Source of the DNA: Crocinitomix algicola
GTDB taxonomy: Bacteria > Bacteroidota > Bacteroidia > Flavobacteriales_D > Crocinitomicaceae
Assembly: GCF_001661595.2 (NCBI RefSeq)
Contig: NZ_LYPF02000012.1
Span: forward strand, 1-64,000
Length of the DNA stretch: 64,000 nucleotides
Direction: 5' to 3'
Shown: positions 1 through 8,388 of the stretch, piece by piece
Layout: the number at the start of each line of letters is the position of its first letter
How positions within the stretch are numbered: position 1 is the first letter of the stretch
Notes under the pieces: generated by a model
Seen by the model: only the letters and a program-made list of their open reading frames with translations
Told to the model about the DNA's origin: nothing
Database searches by the model: none
Program-made: the position numbers and the translations under genes

Positions 1-104
1 ATCATCCGCCTTAAAGATTCGATAGAGACATGAAATTCATTAATTTCCTCTTTAGAAACGGAGCGAGATAGGATAGATATTTAGATTGCTTGATAATTTT
101 TTTT

Positions 105-869
105 ATGCGACCATTACCTTTAAAAATAGTTTACCTTATACTAGTTTTAGTTTGTACAACATTTATCTCATGCAGTAAACTTTGGCTTAAATATTCTGGA
201 ATCTTAGAGTCAAAACCTGAATTAAAGACAATTACGAATGGTGAAAAAACTGTTGTTTTTTTGCCATTGCATCATATAGGAAGAAAAATGTAGTACGAAG
301 ACATCGAAAAGAAAATCGATTCTTTACAGGCAATTGACTTTGTTGTGTTCTATGAGCTGGTATCGGCCAAAGATACAAATCAAGAAAATATGATCAATAC
401 CGCTCGTAAGTTCAGAAAGATTCAAGGTGACTTTCAAGCGAAAAATGGATACTTGGATACTATAAACAATAAAATCTACGGCTCAATATCCTATGATGCG
501 AAATATAATTTGGTGAATCAACCAGAATTTACTGTTATGGGTATAGATACATTAACAGCCGTTAATGCGGATTTGAGTTTAGAAGAGTTGGTAATGGAGT
601 TTGAAAAAAAGCATGGCGAGGTACACCTAGATTCTTGTGACAATAACACCGGTTTTTCGGAGTCTTATGAATGTGAACCTTTAACTAAAAAATTAAAAAA
701 AGATTTTAAAAAGAACTATATCTTAGGCCTTCGGAATAAAAATTTAGCGGATATGATTAACGCTACATCCTCAAAAAATATATTTGTTATTTATGGTGCT
801 AGACATTACAAAGGTATGTTTGAAGAACTTAGAGAGATAGATCACAATTGGAAATTACTTAAAAAATAA
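105..869 (+). pseudogene. TraB/GumN-like lipoprotein gene interrupted by an in-frame TAG
   Basis: Two open stretches lie in the same frame and are separated only by a TAG at 291-293. Read through, they give one protein of about 254 residues. The ATG at 105 begins a lipoprotein signal with lipobox ending FISC. After it comes a 'FLPLHHIG' segment and near the C-terminus 'YGARHYKGM', resembling the two His-containing motifs of TraB/PrgY/GumN-type proteins; this family call is my inference. The part downstream of the stop has no good start of its own; a GTG at 345 is possible. The simplest reading is a nonsense mutation or a sequence error. Other genes here end in TAG, so recoding is unlikely. 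Confidence 0.6.
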
Positions 870-878
870 CCAAACTTT

Positions 879-1418
879 ATGTACAGAAACAGTGTATTTA
901 TTGCTACAAGTCTAGATGGTTTTATCGCAGATGAAAGAGGGGGAATTGATTGGCTCCATATGGTGCCCAACCCCAATAACGATGATATGGGCTATAATCG
1001 ATTTATAAGTACGATTGATGCTATAGTTATGGGTAGGAATACCTTTGAAACAGTGCTTGGATTTGATATTGAATGGCCCTACAAGCAACCTGTTTTTGTA
1101 GTCACTAATACTTTAAAATCGGTTCCTCAAGAATTAAAAGATAAAGTGTTTCTCGTGTCAGGTAAAGTAGAGGAAATTGTTGATTATATTCAAAAGCAAG
1201 GTTATACGCAACTTTATATTGATGGTGGTTCCTTGATTACAAGTTTTCTTCAAGCAGATTTAATAGATGATTTAATTTTGTCAACTATTCCAGTGGTTTT
1301 AGGTAAAGGTATCCCTCTTTTTTCGAACCTTCCAAAAAAACGTGAATTCGATTTAATACGAGCTACCACCTATTTGAATCAGATTACCCAACGGCATTAT
1401 CGACGAAAAGTAGAATGA
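879..1418 (+). CDS. Dihydrofolate reductase / RibD C-terminal family protein
   Basis: A 179-residue protein of the RibD C-terminal/dihydrofolate-reductase-like fold, the YyaP/YwjB-type stand-alone group. Seen in the sequence: 'ATSLDGFIADERGGIDWL' near residues 9-26, 'VMGRNTFETVL' in the nucleotide-binding region near 50-60, and 'YIDGGSLITSFLQADLIDDL' followed by 'PVVLGKGIPLF' in the C-terminal third. These are typical NAD(P)H-dependent reductase features; the physiological substrate is unknown for most such proteins. It starts at an ATG only 9 bases after the broken lipoprotein gene and ends 11 bases before the convergent PepSY gene. It lacks the deaminase domain of a true riboflavin RibD, so a role in riboflavin synthesis should not be assumed. 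Confidence 0.85.
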   Translation: MYRNSVFIATSLDGFIADERGGIDWLHMVPNPNNDDMGYNRFISTIDAIVMGRNTFETVLGFDIEWPYKQPVFVVTNTLKSVPQELKDKVFLVSGKVEEIVDYIQKQGYTQLYIDGGSLITSFLQADLIDDLILSTIPVVLGKGIPLFSNLPKKREFDLIRATTYLNQITQRHYRRKVE

Positions 1419-1429
1419 AATCAACTAAA

Positions 1430-3001
1430 TTAAAGTGGATATTTAGCGTATGTACTTTGTTCTTTTATTGAAGGTTTTATACTAAAATAGATCCCAAAAC
1501 AGAGTGAAGCAATAATTAGCCAAAGTAAATCGATCGTAACGATTTCTTTTTGGTCTTGAAATATTGTGATCCAAATCCAGTTTCCTGTAACAACTCCGTT
1601 TACTATTGGAACAAATAGGCCAAAAATTCCTCCTAATAATAAACTCATTTTATTGGTGAAATAATTGTCTTTTTTTAATCTGAATATTAAAATAAAAGCC
1701 ATCCATGTCAAAAAATAAAAAGCATAAATTGCCGATTGTTTAATTTGAAAATGCCCATGAGAGAATTTTACGAAAATAAATGCTAATGCTGTAACTGGCA
1801 ACATGGATAGACAAATGGATAAATAAGTTCGACCAACACCAGCAGTGTAAAGTCTTTGTCTTATAGTCATGTTTCTTCTATTTCTAGCTTCAATCCAAAT
1901 TAAAACGCCAGAAATAATTACAAAACAGGTCAGTAGTGCTAAAAGGAAATAGATGATTTTTAATGAAATACCACCAAAATCACCATAGTGTAATCGGTGC
2001 GTAATTTCCTGAACGCTTTCAATATAATTACTGTTTGTAGGGTGTTTTTCTTCAATTATTTCTCCTGAATAAGCATTTTTGGTGATGCGTCCAGTTCCCG
2101 TTATTTGATGATGGTCGGGAAGTTTACCCTTAATTATATAGTGCATATTGACACCACCATAATTTTTTATCATTGCGCCATTGAGTTCAAAATTCTTCCA
2201 TTTTGGACTTTGTTTGATAAAATCATTATAGCTAGGCATCTTTTCTTGAGAAGCTTTTATCCAATCCTCTTCTTCTGGACCAGGACGTAGGTCGGCCATC
2301 AGTTTTTTACGATCATTCTTATAAATAATATTTGCCGGTGCAAGAACGAAAATACTCAAACAAAAATATGCACCTGTAACGGCAAAAAGTAATTGAAAAG
2401 GTAAACCTATTGTTCCGAGTGCGGTGTGCGCATCAGTCCAGACTCTTTTTAAAGTTGATTTGGGGTTGAAATTGAATAAATTACTGATTATTTTTTTCCA
2501 ATGAACGATTACTCCAGTTACAATTGCGAATAGAAATAAGAGAGAAACAATACCGGCGATATAAATACCATAACCAGGTAACTGTTGAAAGAAATGTAGT
2601 CGGTATAAGAATTCCCCTAAACTGTAGTTTTCAGCGTATGTTTCAGTTTCGTAGGTATGAATATTAGTAATAAAATAATGCGATTCTTTAGCTTTTTCAC
2701 TCGCGAGAGAGTCCTTGGATCCGCTCATAAATAAACTAACATGGTCCTCAGCAAGGCCAAATCTAAACTGCAAATCTCGTCCCAACAAATTGTATTCATT
2801 ATCGAGCTTCGTCAGCATTCCATCAAAGTCTATGTCACTTTTAGCCGTCCGGTTGATACGCTCACCTTCTTCCCAGACTGTTATTTCGTCTTTAAAAAGG
2901 GCAAATGCACCAGCAAAGAATATAACATACAATAAAAATGAAATGATTATACCACTGACCGTGTGGGCATTAAAAAAAACGTTGTAATTCCTTTTACTCA
3001 T
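1430..3001 (-). CDS. PepSY-associated TM-helix protein (PiuB-like, iron-regulated)
   Basis: A 523-residue inner-membrane protein with an N-terminal helix near residues 12-34, a large periplasmic loop, a helix pair near 148-220, a second soluble loop containing 'SVQEITHRLHYGDFGG', and about five C-terminal helices. This matches the PepSY_TM (PiuB/FegC-like) family, linked in other bacteria to siderophore or haem use and thought to act as an inner-membrane ferric reductase. Histidines in the membrane segments ('VHWKK', 'DAHTALG', 'FSHGHF') could be haem ligands; that is inference. It is the last gene of a six-gene minus-strand operon and starts at the ATG directly after the DUF3649-like gene's stop. 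Confidence 0.85.
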   Translation of the reverse strand: MSKRNYNVFFNAHTVSGIIISFLLYVIFFAGAFALFKDEITVWEEGERINRTAKSDIDFDGMLTKLDNEYNLLGRDLQFRFGLAEDHVSLFMSGSKDSLASEKAKESHYFITNIHTYETETYAENYSLGEFLYRLHFFQQLPGYGIYIAGIVSLLFLFAIVTGVIVHWKKIISNLFNFNPKSTLKRVWTDAHTALGTIGLPFQLLFAVTGAYFCLSIFVLAPANIIYKNDRKKLMADLRPGPEEEDWIKASQEKMPSYNDFIKQSPKWKNFELNGAMIKNYGGVNMHYIIKGKLPDHHQITGTGRITKNAYSGEIIEEKHPTNSNYIESVQEITHRLHYGDFGGISLKIIYFLLALLTCFVIISGVLIWIEARNRRNMTIRQRLYTAGVGRTYLSICLSMLPVTALAFIFVKFSHGHFQIKQSAIYAFYFLTWMAFILIFRLKKDNYFTNKMSLLLGGIFGLFVPIVNGVVTGNWIWITIFQDQKEIVTIDLLWLIIASLCFGIYFSIKPSIKEQSTYAKYPL

Positions 3002-3304
3002 TTAGAAAATAGGTTTATATGCATCACCAAGATAGAAACAAACAAATAGTATAATAATTCCTACAAAATAGTATCCCCATGCTCTCCATCCATTTTTAAA
3101 AAGAAAAGGTAAAATAGCAAAGAGGCACCATAATAAAAAAAGTGTAATTGTAGATGTGACAAGAATTTCTTTAGAAAAAGGTAACCAAACCACCAACGAC
3201 ATGTGCAAAAGCGCTGCTAATAGATACCCTCCAATAACTCCTGCCGAAATTTTCGCGAATTGTTGGGAAAAACTTTTGGTTAAGTGTTTAGGATTAGCAG
3301 GCAT
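3002..3304 (-). CDS. DUF3649-like small membrane protein
   Basis: A 100-residue protein with three predicted membrane helices. The segment 'ISAGVIGGYLLAALLHMSL' followed by a second helix and 'FKNGWRAWGYY' fits the DUF3649 pattern (a GGY-containing first helix, then a basic-aromatic RAW motif). In Proteobacteria, DUF3649 and DUF3325 proteins lie between a TonB-dependent receptor and a PepSY membrane protein; the same order holds here, which supports the assignment. Function is unknown; a role as small subunit or chaperone of the PepSY protein is inference. It overlaps the upstream gene by 11 bases and abuts the downstream start codon, so translational coupling is likely. Confidence 0.7.
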   Translation of the reverse strand: MPANPKHLTKSFSQQFAKISAGVIGGYLLAALLHMSLVVWLPFSKEILVTSTITLFLLWCLFAILPFLFKNGWRAWGYYFVGIIILFVCFYLGDAYKPIF

Positions 3305-3632
3305 TTATTGAAATTTCTATGATTAGTAAAACAAGGAAGAAGGGAACTAGATATTTGAAATTGAACCCATATAATGGAAGAATAAGTATAATTAGGCTAA
3401 ATATCAGTAGGAGTCCTGTCAACCAAAATAAAATTCCAGCAGTCATCCCAAATAGCAGAATTATTGGAGCTAACGTAGCGAAATTTAATACCCAACCTAA
3501 AAATTTTGTGTAATTAGCTTTTTTCTTCAACCATAAGTATGCCTTATACTCAGAATTATTTTTAGTTTTTTCGGAACTAATGAATAATAGACTAGTACCA
3601 ACAAAAAACAATACTAAAACTAGGGTAATCAT
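3294..3632 (-). CDS. DUF3325-like small membrane protein
   Basis: A 112-residue, very hydrophobic protein: one helix at residues 1-19, a short basic cytoplasmic stretch ('EYKAYLWLKKKANYTK'), then three helices to the end. Length, topology and operon position fit the DUF3325 family found with DUF3649 and PepSY proteins in iron-uptake operons, but sequence similarity is weak in such small membrane proteins and I rely mainly on context. No catalytic motif is visible. It starts at an ATG 13 bases after the DUF4198 gene and overlaps the next gene by 11 bases. Confidence 0.6.
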   Translation of the reverse strand: MITLVLVLFFVGTSLLFISSEKTKNNSEYKAYLWLKKKANYTKFLGWVLNFATLAPIILLFGMTAGILFWLTGLLLIFSLIILILPLYGFNFKYLVPFFLVLLIIEISINAC

Positions 3633-3645
3633 CTCAGTGGGTTTT

Positions 3646-4371
3646 TTAATTCAAATACATATAGGTTGCACAATGCCATATAAATTGATAATCTTCGCCA
3701 TTGTATTCTCCAGGAACTTCTTCTTTTTTGGTCACTTCTAGAAAGTAGTTGAAATTTTTCCAAGGTAAACGAAGTGTAGCAACGCCATTTTCGTCGGTCG
3801 TAATTGATTTTGTCCAATTCTCAGCAATAGCAACTTCGATTTCAGCATCCTTGAGCTCCTTTCCTTTGTAATAAACACGAAAGCTTAGAGTTTCTCCTTC
3901 TGAACTAGTTATATCTTGAATTTGTAAACCATTATATTCAAGTTTTTTAGAAGTTGATAATTCTTCTCCTACAGTAAATTTAGTCATTGAATGATAATGT
4001 GTTTTAAATATGCCAAAATCGTATTTTGTATAATCAATGACATCAATTTCGTTGTTTATTAACTCTACAGTGTATACTCCATTTTCTTGTGGAATGTAAG
4101 TGGCCGAATAGTAATTCTTAAATTCTTTAGTTTCTAGAATTGTTTTTTCGCCCGAAGGGTTGACGAGAGAAAGTTGAAATTTTTTAACGTTTTTAAACGC
4201 CTTTCCATTCACCTCTTCAATGACATTATAACTATATTCTCCGAAAAACACCTTGATTTCTTGTTCTTTATTTAACTCTCCTTTTGTGTTAGTTTCTAAC
4301 CATAAAGCATGCGAGTGGCCAACATTTATACCAATAAAAATAAAGCTTAAAATAGCGTAAAAAAGTTTCAT
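3646..4371 (-). CDS. DUF4198 domain periplasmic protein
   Basis: A 241-residue exported protein with a cleavable signal (residues 1-20, 'MKLFYAILSFIFIGINVGHS') directly followed by 'HALWLET', the conserved His-aromatic start of mature DUF4198 proteins. The rest is predicted beta-rich, with an Ig/transthyretin-like C-terminal half ('KELKDAEIEVAIAENW', 'TTDENGVATLRLPW'). DUF4198 proteins occur with TonB receptors and metal transporters and are thought to bind metal in the periplasm, the N-terminal His being a likely ligand; the metal here is not known. It lies between the DUF4374 lipoprotein and the small membrane genes. A strong hairpin precedes it and may set its level relative to the receptor. 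Confidence 0.8.
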   Translation of the reverse strand: MKLFYAILSFIFIGINVGHSHALWLETNTKGELNKEQEIKVFFGEYSYNVIEEVNGKAFKNVKKFQLSLVNPSGEKTILETKEFKNYYSATYIPQENGVYTVELINNEIDVIDYTKYDFGIFKTHYHSMTKFTVGEELSTSKKLEYNGLQIQDITSSEGETLSFRVYYKGKELKDAEIEVAIAENWTKSITTDENGVATLRLPWKNFNYFLEVTKKEEVPGEYNGEDYQFIWHCATYMYLN

Positions 4372-4387
4372 ATTTTTTATTAAAATA

Positions 4388-4419
4388 CCTGCCTCTAATC
4401 ATAGCAAATTAGAAGCAGG
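4388..4419 (-). promoter_or_regulatory. Strong intercistronic hairpin inside the iron operon
   Basis: On the minus strand a 12-base-pair stem (CCTGCTTCTAAT paired with ATTAGAGGCAGG, one G-T wobble) closes an 8-base loop, 25 bases after the DUF4374 stop and just before the DUF4198 start. The downstream side is 'TATTTTAATA', not a clean T-run. It could be a partial terminator or an mRNA-stabilising 3' structure that makes receptor and DUF4374 more abundant than the membrane genes. Confidence 0.6.
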
Positions 4420-4444
4420 TTGAATTATTAATTGATTTTGGGTA

Positions 4445-5683
4445 TTAAGCGTTTCCTTTAAAAAGACCTTGGAATTGGTTACCAATCAGTTTTGCACCAC
4501 GTGTTGCGGTACCACTTTGTGCATTTACTTTATACACATAAGCATCAGTTCCATCGTTTACAGAAATATATACGTCATTTCCTTCAACTAAAAATGGAGT
4601 GGCATATTGCCCGCCATGCAAAGGAACGTCATTTACAATTGTAACCGTTTGCGAATATAAATCGATTATGGCAGTATTAAGTAGAGGAGTAACCTCACTA
4701 AATAAAGCCCATTGGTTAACTGCAGCAGCCGCTTCATCAGTTGCTATATCAATCACATTCGCTACAGCTAAGCCATCCCCAACGTATGTTGCAGATGTTA
4801 CTCGGTATCCTGAAGCTTCAATGTCGAAATAATAATCTGCATCAAATTCTTCAGCACCAGCGTTAATTTTAAGAATAGCAGAAGGTTTGGTTGCTTGTGT
4901 AAATCCGGCAGACATCGAACCAGACGAAAGCGTATAATGATCACCAGTCTCCGTTTCTAAAATACAAGGTTGACCACCGTAATAACCAATAGGTCCTGTA
5001 CGCGAATCTTTAATCGTCTTTATGTACTCTAAATCTGGATAGCTGTAAATACTTACGAAAGCAGTATCTGTATTCGGTGTTTCCCATGTTGCTCCATTTA
5101 GAGGATAGAATGATACATAAAGTCTATTGCCTTGAACGTAAGAACTCGTAGGCCATGCATTTAATTGCTCTCCTTCGTGAAAGGATTCGTAGATAGGGTG
5201 TTTTTTATTTCTATGAATAGCAACGTCCTCAATGTTCACTTGTTGCAATTGACAATCGTAAGAACCTCCACCCCAAGGAGCTCCAATAGCCATAAAATAC
5301 TCATCATCAATAGCATTCATGACATCAAATCTTTCAAATACAAACTTTCCAGTTTGATGCAGTTGCCCTTGTTGAATTTTATAACCCACACATTCGTTTA
5401 AGTCATAACCGAATGCAAAATACGTATCACCGAAATGTCCGTTATAGTTCCATCCGACCAGCTCTTCTCCTTGACCTACAGCTGAAATTTCACCAGACAT
5501 TAAGTCGTTTACAGTAAGATAATAGTCGGCACTTTCTTCACTAGCATCTAAAGAACGTAAAGACATGACATAGTTAACTTTTGTTTCTCCAACTGGAGTT
5601 GGTTCTTCATCTTTTTTACAAGAAGATGTAACCGTTAATACTCCTGTTGCTAAAATGGCTAAGTTTAAGTGTATTCTTTTCAT
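4445..5683 (-). CDS. DUF4374 domain lipoprotein
   Basis: A 412-residue lipoprotein. The signal ends in 'LTVTSSCKK' (Cys near residue 22). The mature part starts with a short acidic linker and then a predicted beta-propeller-like repeat fold without an obvious enzyme motif. The family DUF4374 is almost restricted to Bacteroidota and is commonly encoded directly after TonB-dependent receptors in iron/siderophore loci, as here; it may be a surface-exposed or periplasmic binding partner of the receptor, which is inference. The start codon overlaps the receptor stop (ATGA), so the two are translationally coupled. A 12-bp hairpin follows its stop. Confidence 0.8.
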   Translation of the reverse strand: MKRIHLNLAILATGVLTVTSSCKKDEEPTPVGETKVNYVMSLRSLDASEESADYYLTVNDLMSGEISAVGQGEELVGWNYNGHFGDTYFAFGYDLNECVGYKIQQGQLHQTGKFVFERFDVMNAIDDEYFMAIGAPWGGGSYDCQLQQVNIEDVAIHRNKKHPIYESFHEGEQLNAWPTSSYVQGNRLYVSFYPLNGATWETPNTDTAFVSIYSYPDLEYIKTIKDSRTGPIGYYGGQPCILETETGDHYTLSSGSMSAGFTQATKPSAILKINAGAEEFDADYYFDIEASGYRVTSATYVGDGLAVANVIDIATDEAAAAVNQWALFSEVTPLLNTAIIDLYSQTVTIVNDVPLHGGQYATPFLVEGNDVYISVNDGTDAYVYKVNAQSGTATRGAKLIGNQFQGLFKGNA

Positions 5684-8064
5684 TTTGTTGATTTTTGATT
5701 ATTTTTTTTTGCTTCTAAAAAGCATCTCAGTTTAACGTTAAAAGCTCTCCCTGGTTTTTGTAACATAAAATTATCAAAGAGGGCTTTATCAAAGAGGTTT
5801 GTGCATGATGCAGATAGGTTATATTTTCCATTTTTTAAACTATATGCTACTCCAATATTATGAGAAATCTGACGAGGGATGTCGTACTTGCTGTTGATAT
5901 TACCTTGACTTGGCCATTTAAGATAGAAGGCTTCTACAAAAGCCGTGGTCCAATTAAATGATAATGCACTTTCTTTCAGACCGACATTTTTAAAACTAAT
6001 ACCTGTAGTTAAGGTTCCGAACAAAAATGGTTGATTTGGAATCCGATCACCATACAAATAATTTTCACCACCACTTTCAGTCGTTTTTGCATTGTTTACA
6101 ATGTCCTGATAAGTTGCGTTGACTTCTATATGGAACAGCCTATTGTACCTATATTTTAATCCTCCCTCAAATACATTCGCTTTTGCAGAGCTTAGATTTT
6201 CATAGTTGCTGGTAACACCAACTGCTCTTAAACGAATGAGGTTTTCAGGTAATCTATAGAGATAAGTTCCTTCTATTAATACTTCATGTTTCTTTTTTCT
6301 AAAGTTTCCTAAAAACCCTACGTTAAAGTTTTTACTACGTTCAGGGGTTAAAGTTAGGTTCGGTAAAAGTAGAAGGCCATTTCCAAACATTTCGTAGGCA
6401 TCTGGCAATCGATAAGCATTTTCGAAAGAGCCTTTCAATTGAAATTCCTCGGTGATATGATAAGTTGATGCAATTCCGTACCCCCAATTTTGATCGGTTA
6501 AATAAACATCTTCAAGTTCACCAGAAAGGTCGTTTTCTTGTCGCGTTTTGGTATCAATCATATAGGATTTTCCAAAAATTAGAGTTTTCCATCTTCTTAG
6601 AAGATTGATGTGATAAGATAGTCCGGTAATATTTTTACTAAGAACATTGGGCTGTTCAAAGGGAGTTTCACCAATTGTTATTGGATCTTCACCAACGCGG
6701 GTATAATGACTGTAAGTGTTATTTAAAGAAATTGAATGCACCTCGTTTATAGCATAGGATAAGTTGGCTGTATTTAAAAAGGATCTGTCATTAAATCTAA
6801 ATTGTGTTTTATACCAAGTTAATTCACCAGAAGTACTTAAAACTTCTCTTTCTTTAAATTCCCCTCTCCAATTGTAAATTTTGCTACTCGTGTCAACAGT
6901 TAAGGCTTCGCGTAAATTGTAATTCGCATAAACATTTAAGTCGAGACCTTTAATGAATAAATCTTTTTTTAAGTATTTGAATGTTGGCATAAAGACTTTG
7001 TCTTCTGTGAAAATTTCACCAGCAACCTGATTCATATTAGAACCGTTCTGTATCTCTTTGAAATTTCCAGAAGCGATCAATCCTATTAAAATACGATCAG
7101 CAAATTTCTTATTCATAAATCCAAGTTCAATTTGACCCATTTGAGATTGGTAGGCATCGTGAAATCTTTTTACTTTCTCCGGATCTCCATACTTACCTGT
7201 TTCTAAGTCTGCAATTTGAACTTCAATTTCATAATCATTATCCGAGTAATTATAAAAAGCATTTGCATTGACTACAAACCCCGTTGCATCATCAACAAAT
7301 CGACCTAAAATCGACCCGCGATGAGTATTGAAAGAACCAACAGAATAAGAAACATCAAGGAAACTTTTAGCGTTTTTATTTGTAATTATATTAATCGCTC
7401 CACCTAATGCGTCCGACCCTAAATGAACTGGAACAACACCTTTATAAACTTCTATTCTTGAAATAAGGTTTACCGGTATATTGTTCAAGCCTAATGAAGA
7501 ACCGAAATTATCCATAGGTACACCATCCGTAAAAAATCGAACTTGGCGACCGGAAAACCCATTTAAAGAAAAATTGAAATTAGAACCGAGTCCTCCAGAT
7601 TCTCTAATTCTTACACCTGAAGTACTATTTAAAACCTGGTTAACATCGAGGTTTTGGTTTTTGAGTGGTTCTACATCGACCACCGTGGTTGTAAATGGCT
7701 CTTCTTTAATTTCCTGACTAACCGATTTTTCGTTAATGACTACCTGATTAAGAAGTTCGTTGTTTGGAACCAATTGAATTTTTCCAAGAGAAGTTGTTTT
7801 CCCACTGACTACTGATACAGAAAAACTTTGTTCTTTATATCCGACAAATGAGGTTTTTAAAGTGTAGGTGTTTGGTTTTAAAGAACTTATATTAAAGTCA
7901 CCTTCCAAACTCGTTTGAGTTCCAATTTTTGTGTTTTCAAGAAAGATTTTAACAAATGGTATTGGTAGGTTGTTTTCATCAACAACCTTGCCCGAGATAG
8001 AACCCATTTGAGCGAATGAATATACCGAAAGAAACAGCAGTAGGACTGTAAATTTAAAATTCAT
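5680..8064 (-). CDS. TonB-dependent outer-membrane receptor (iron/metal complex uptake)
   Basis: A 794-residue outer-membrane receptor. After a signal peptide (to about residue 18) comes a carboxypeptidase-regulatory-like domain (about 20-105, 'GSISGKVVDENNLPIPFVKIFLENTK' region), common in Bacteroidota receptors. A TonB plug follows (about 115-230, with 'LNSTSGVRIRESGGLGSN' and 'GVPMDNFGSSLG', then 'RIEVYKGVVPVHLGSDALGG'), and then the beta-barrel, ending in an aromatic C-terminal strand ('GRAFNVKLRCFLEAKK'). It imports large ligands across the outer membrane using TonB energy. The downstream DUF4374, DUF4198 and PepSY genes suggest a ferric siderophore or similar metal chelate. It is first in its operon, under the promoter at 8094-8124. 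Confidence 0.92.
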   Translation of the reverse strand: MNFKFTVLLLFLSVYSFAQMGSISGKVVDENNLPIPFVKIFLENTKIGTQTSLEGDFNISSLKPNTYTLKTSFVGYKEQSFSVSVVSGKTTSLGKIQLVPNNELLNQVVINEKSVSQEIKEEPFTTTVVDVEPLKNQNLDVNQVLNSTSGVRIRESGGLGSNFNFSLNGFSGRQVRFFTDGVPMDNFGSSLGLNNIPVNLISRIEVYKGVVPVHLGSDALGGAINIITNKNAKSFLDVSYSVGSFNTHRGSILGRFVDDATGFVVNANAFYNYSDNDYEIEVQIADLETGKYGDPEKVKRFHDAYQSQMGQIELGFMNKKFADRILIGLIASGNFKEIQNGSNMNQVAGEIFTEDKVFMPTFKYLKKDLFIKGLDLNVYANYNLREALTVDTSSKIYNWRGEFKEREVLSTSGELTWYKTQFRFNDRSFLNTANLSYAINEVHSISLNNTYSHYTRVGEDPITIGETPFEQPNVLSKNITGLSYHINLLRRWKTLIFGKSYMIDTKTRQENDLSGELEDVYLTDQNWGYGIASTYHITEEFQLKGSFENAYRLPDAYEMFGNGLLLLPNLTLTPERSKNFNVGFLGNFRKKKHEVLIEGTYLYRLPENLIRLRAVGVTSNYENLSSAKANVFEGGLKYRYNRLFHIEVNATYQDIVNNAKTTESGGENYLYGDRIPNQPFLFGTLTTGISFKNVGLKESALSFNWTTAFVEAFYLKWPSQGNINSKYDIPRQISHNIGVAYSLKNGKYNLSASCTNLFDKALFDNFMLQKPGRAFNVKLRCFLEAKKNNQKSTK

Positions 8065-8093
8065 TTTTATTTAGACTAATTTTAAATAAGGTA

Positions 8094-8124
8094 CAAAAGT
8101 AGGGGATAGGCTATTCTCAATCAA
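8094..8124 (-). promoter_or_regulatory. Promoter of the iron-uptake operon
   Basis: On the minus strand a perfect Bacteroidota -7 box (TACTTTTG, 8101-8094) is preceded by TTG at 8124-8122 with a 20-base spacer, matching the TTTG/TTG-N19-21-TAnnTTTG consensus. It lies about 30 bases upstream of the receptor ATG. Confidence 0.7.
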
Positions 8125-8172
8125 TCACCTAAAAAAGGTATTTTCAATAATTGATGGTAAAACATTTTTGCC

Positions 8173-8190
8173 TAACTCGTTAACGTGTTA
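8173..8190. promoter_or_regulatory. Palindromic candidate operator upstream of the TonB operon
   Basis: An 18-base near-perfect palindrome, TAACTCGTTAACGTGTTA, with a single mismatched symmetric pair. It lies about 50 bases upstream of the -33 element of the iron operon promoter. A dimeric regulator binding site is likely, but the regulator is not known; it does not resemble the Fur box. Confidence 0.45.
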
Positions 8191-8214
8191 TTTGTGAGGG
8201 GTTTATGTGTTGGG

Positions 8215-8236
8215 TTGTTAAGGGGATGATTAACAA
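8215..8236. repeat. Inverted repeat TTGTTAA-N8-TTAACAA
   Basis: Perfect 7-base arms separated by 8 bases, 25 bases beyond the palindrome at 8173-8190 and sharing its GTTAA core. It may be a second, weaker regulator site for the receptor operon. No coding sequence lies between 8065 and 8281. Confidence 0.35.
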
Positions 8237-8281
8237 TTTCTTAATAAAAGGTTAAGGATGGCTAATAGTGAAATATGAAGC

Positions 8282-8314
8282 AAAAAAAAGCACAAAATTT
8301 AGATTTGTGCTTTT
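8282..8314 (-). terminator. Rho-independent terminator of tRNA-Gly
   Basis: On the minus strand an 11-base-pair stem (AAAAGCACAAA / TTTGTGCTTTT) with a 7-base loop runs into eight T residues. It begins one base after the tRNA 3' end. Confidence 0.85.
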
Positions 8315-8315
8315 G

Positions 8316-8388
8316 AGCGGGAGACGAGACTCGAACTCGCGACCCTCAGCTTGGAAGGCTGACGCTCTACCAACTGAGCTACTCCCGC
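8316..8388 (-). tRNA. tRNA-Gly (anticodon TCC)
   Basis: A 73-base tRNA on the minus strand with a 7-bp acceptor stem (GCGGGAG / CTCCCGC), D-arm GCTC-GAGC, anticodon stem TCAGC / GCTGA enclosing loop CTTCCAA (anticodon TCC, Gly), and T-arm GCGAG-TTCGAGT-CTCGT. The discriminator base is T and CCA is not encoded, as usual in this phylum. It stands alone, with its own terminator. Confidence 0.97.

Noticed and set aside
291-293. Possible recoding of TAG (for example as pyrrolysine)
   Set aside because: Several genes here end normally in TAG, there is no pyl system in view, and this phylum is not known to recode TAG.
345-869. A separate short gene starting at a GTG inside the broken lipoprotein frame
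   Set aside because: It is in the same frame as the upstream part with only the TAG between; the codons before 345 read as ordinary coding sequence, so it is one gene interrupted.
8316-8388. tRNA-Gly as integration site of a mobile element
   Set aside because: No repeat of the tRNA 3' end and no integrase gene was found next to it.
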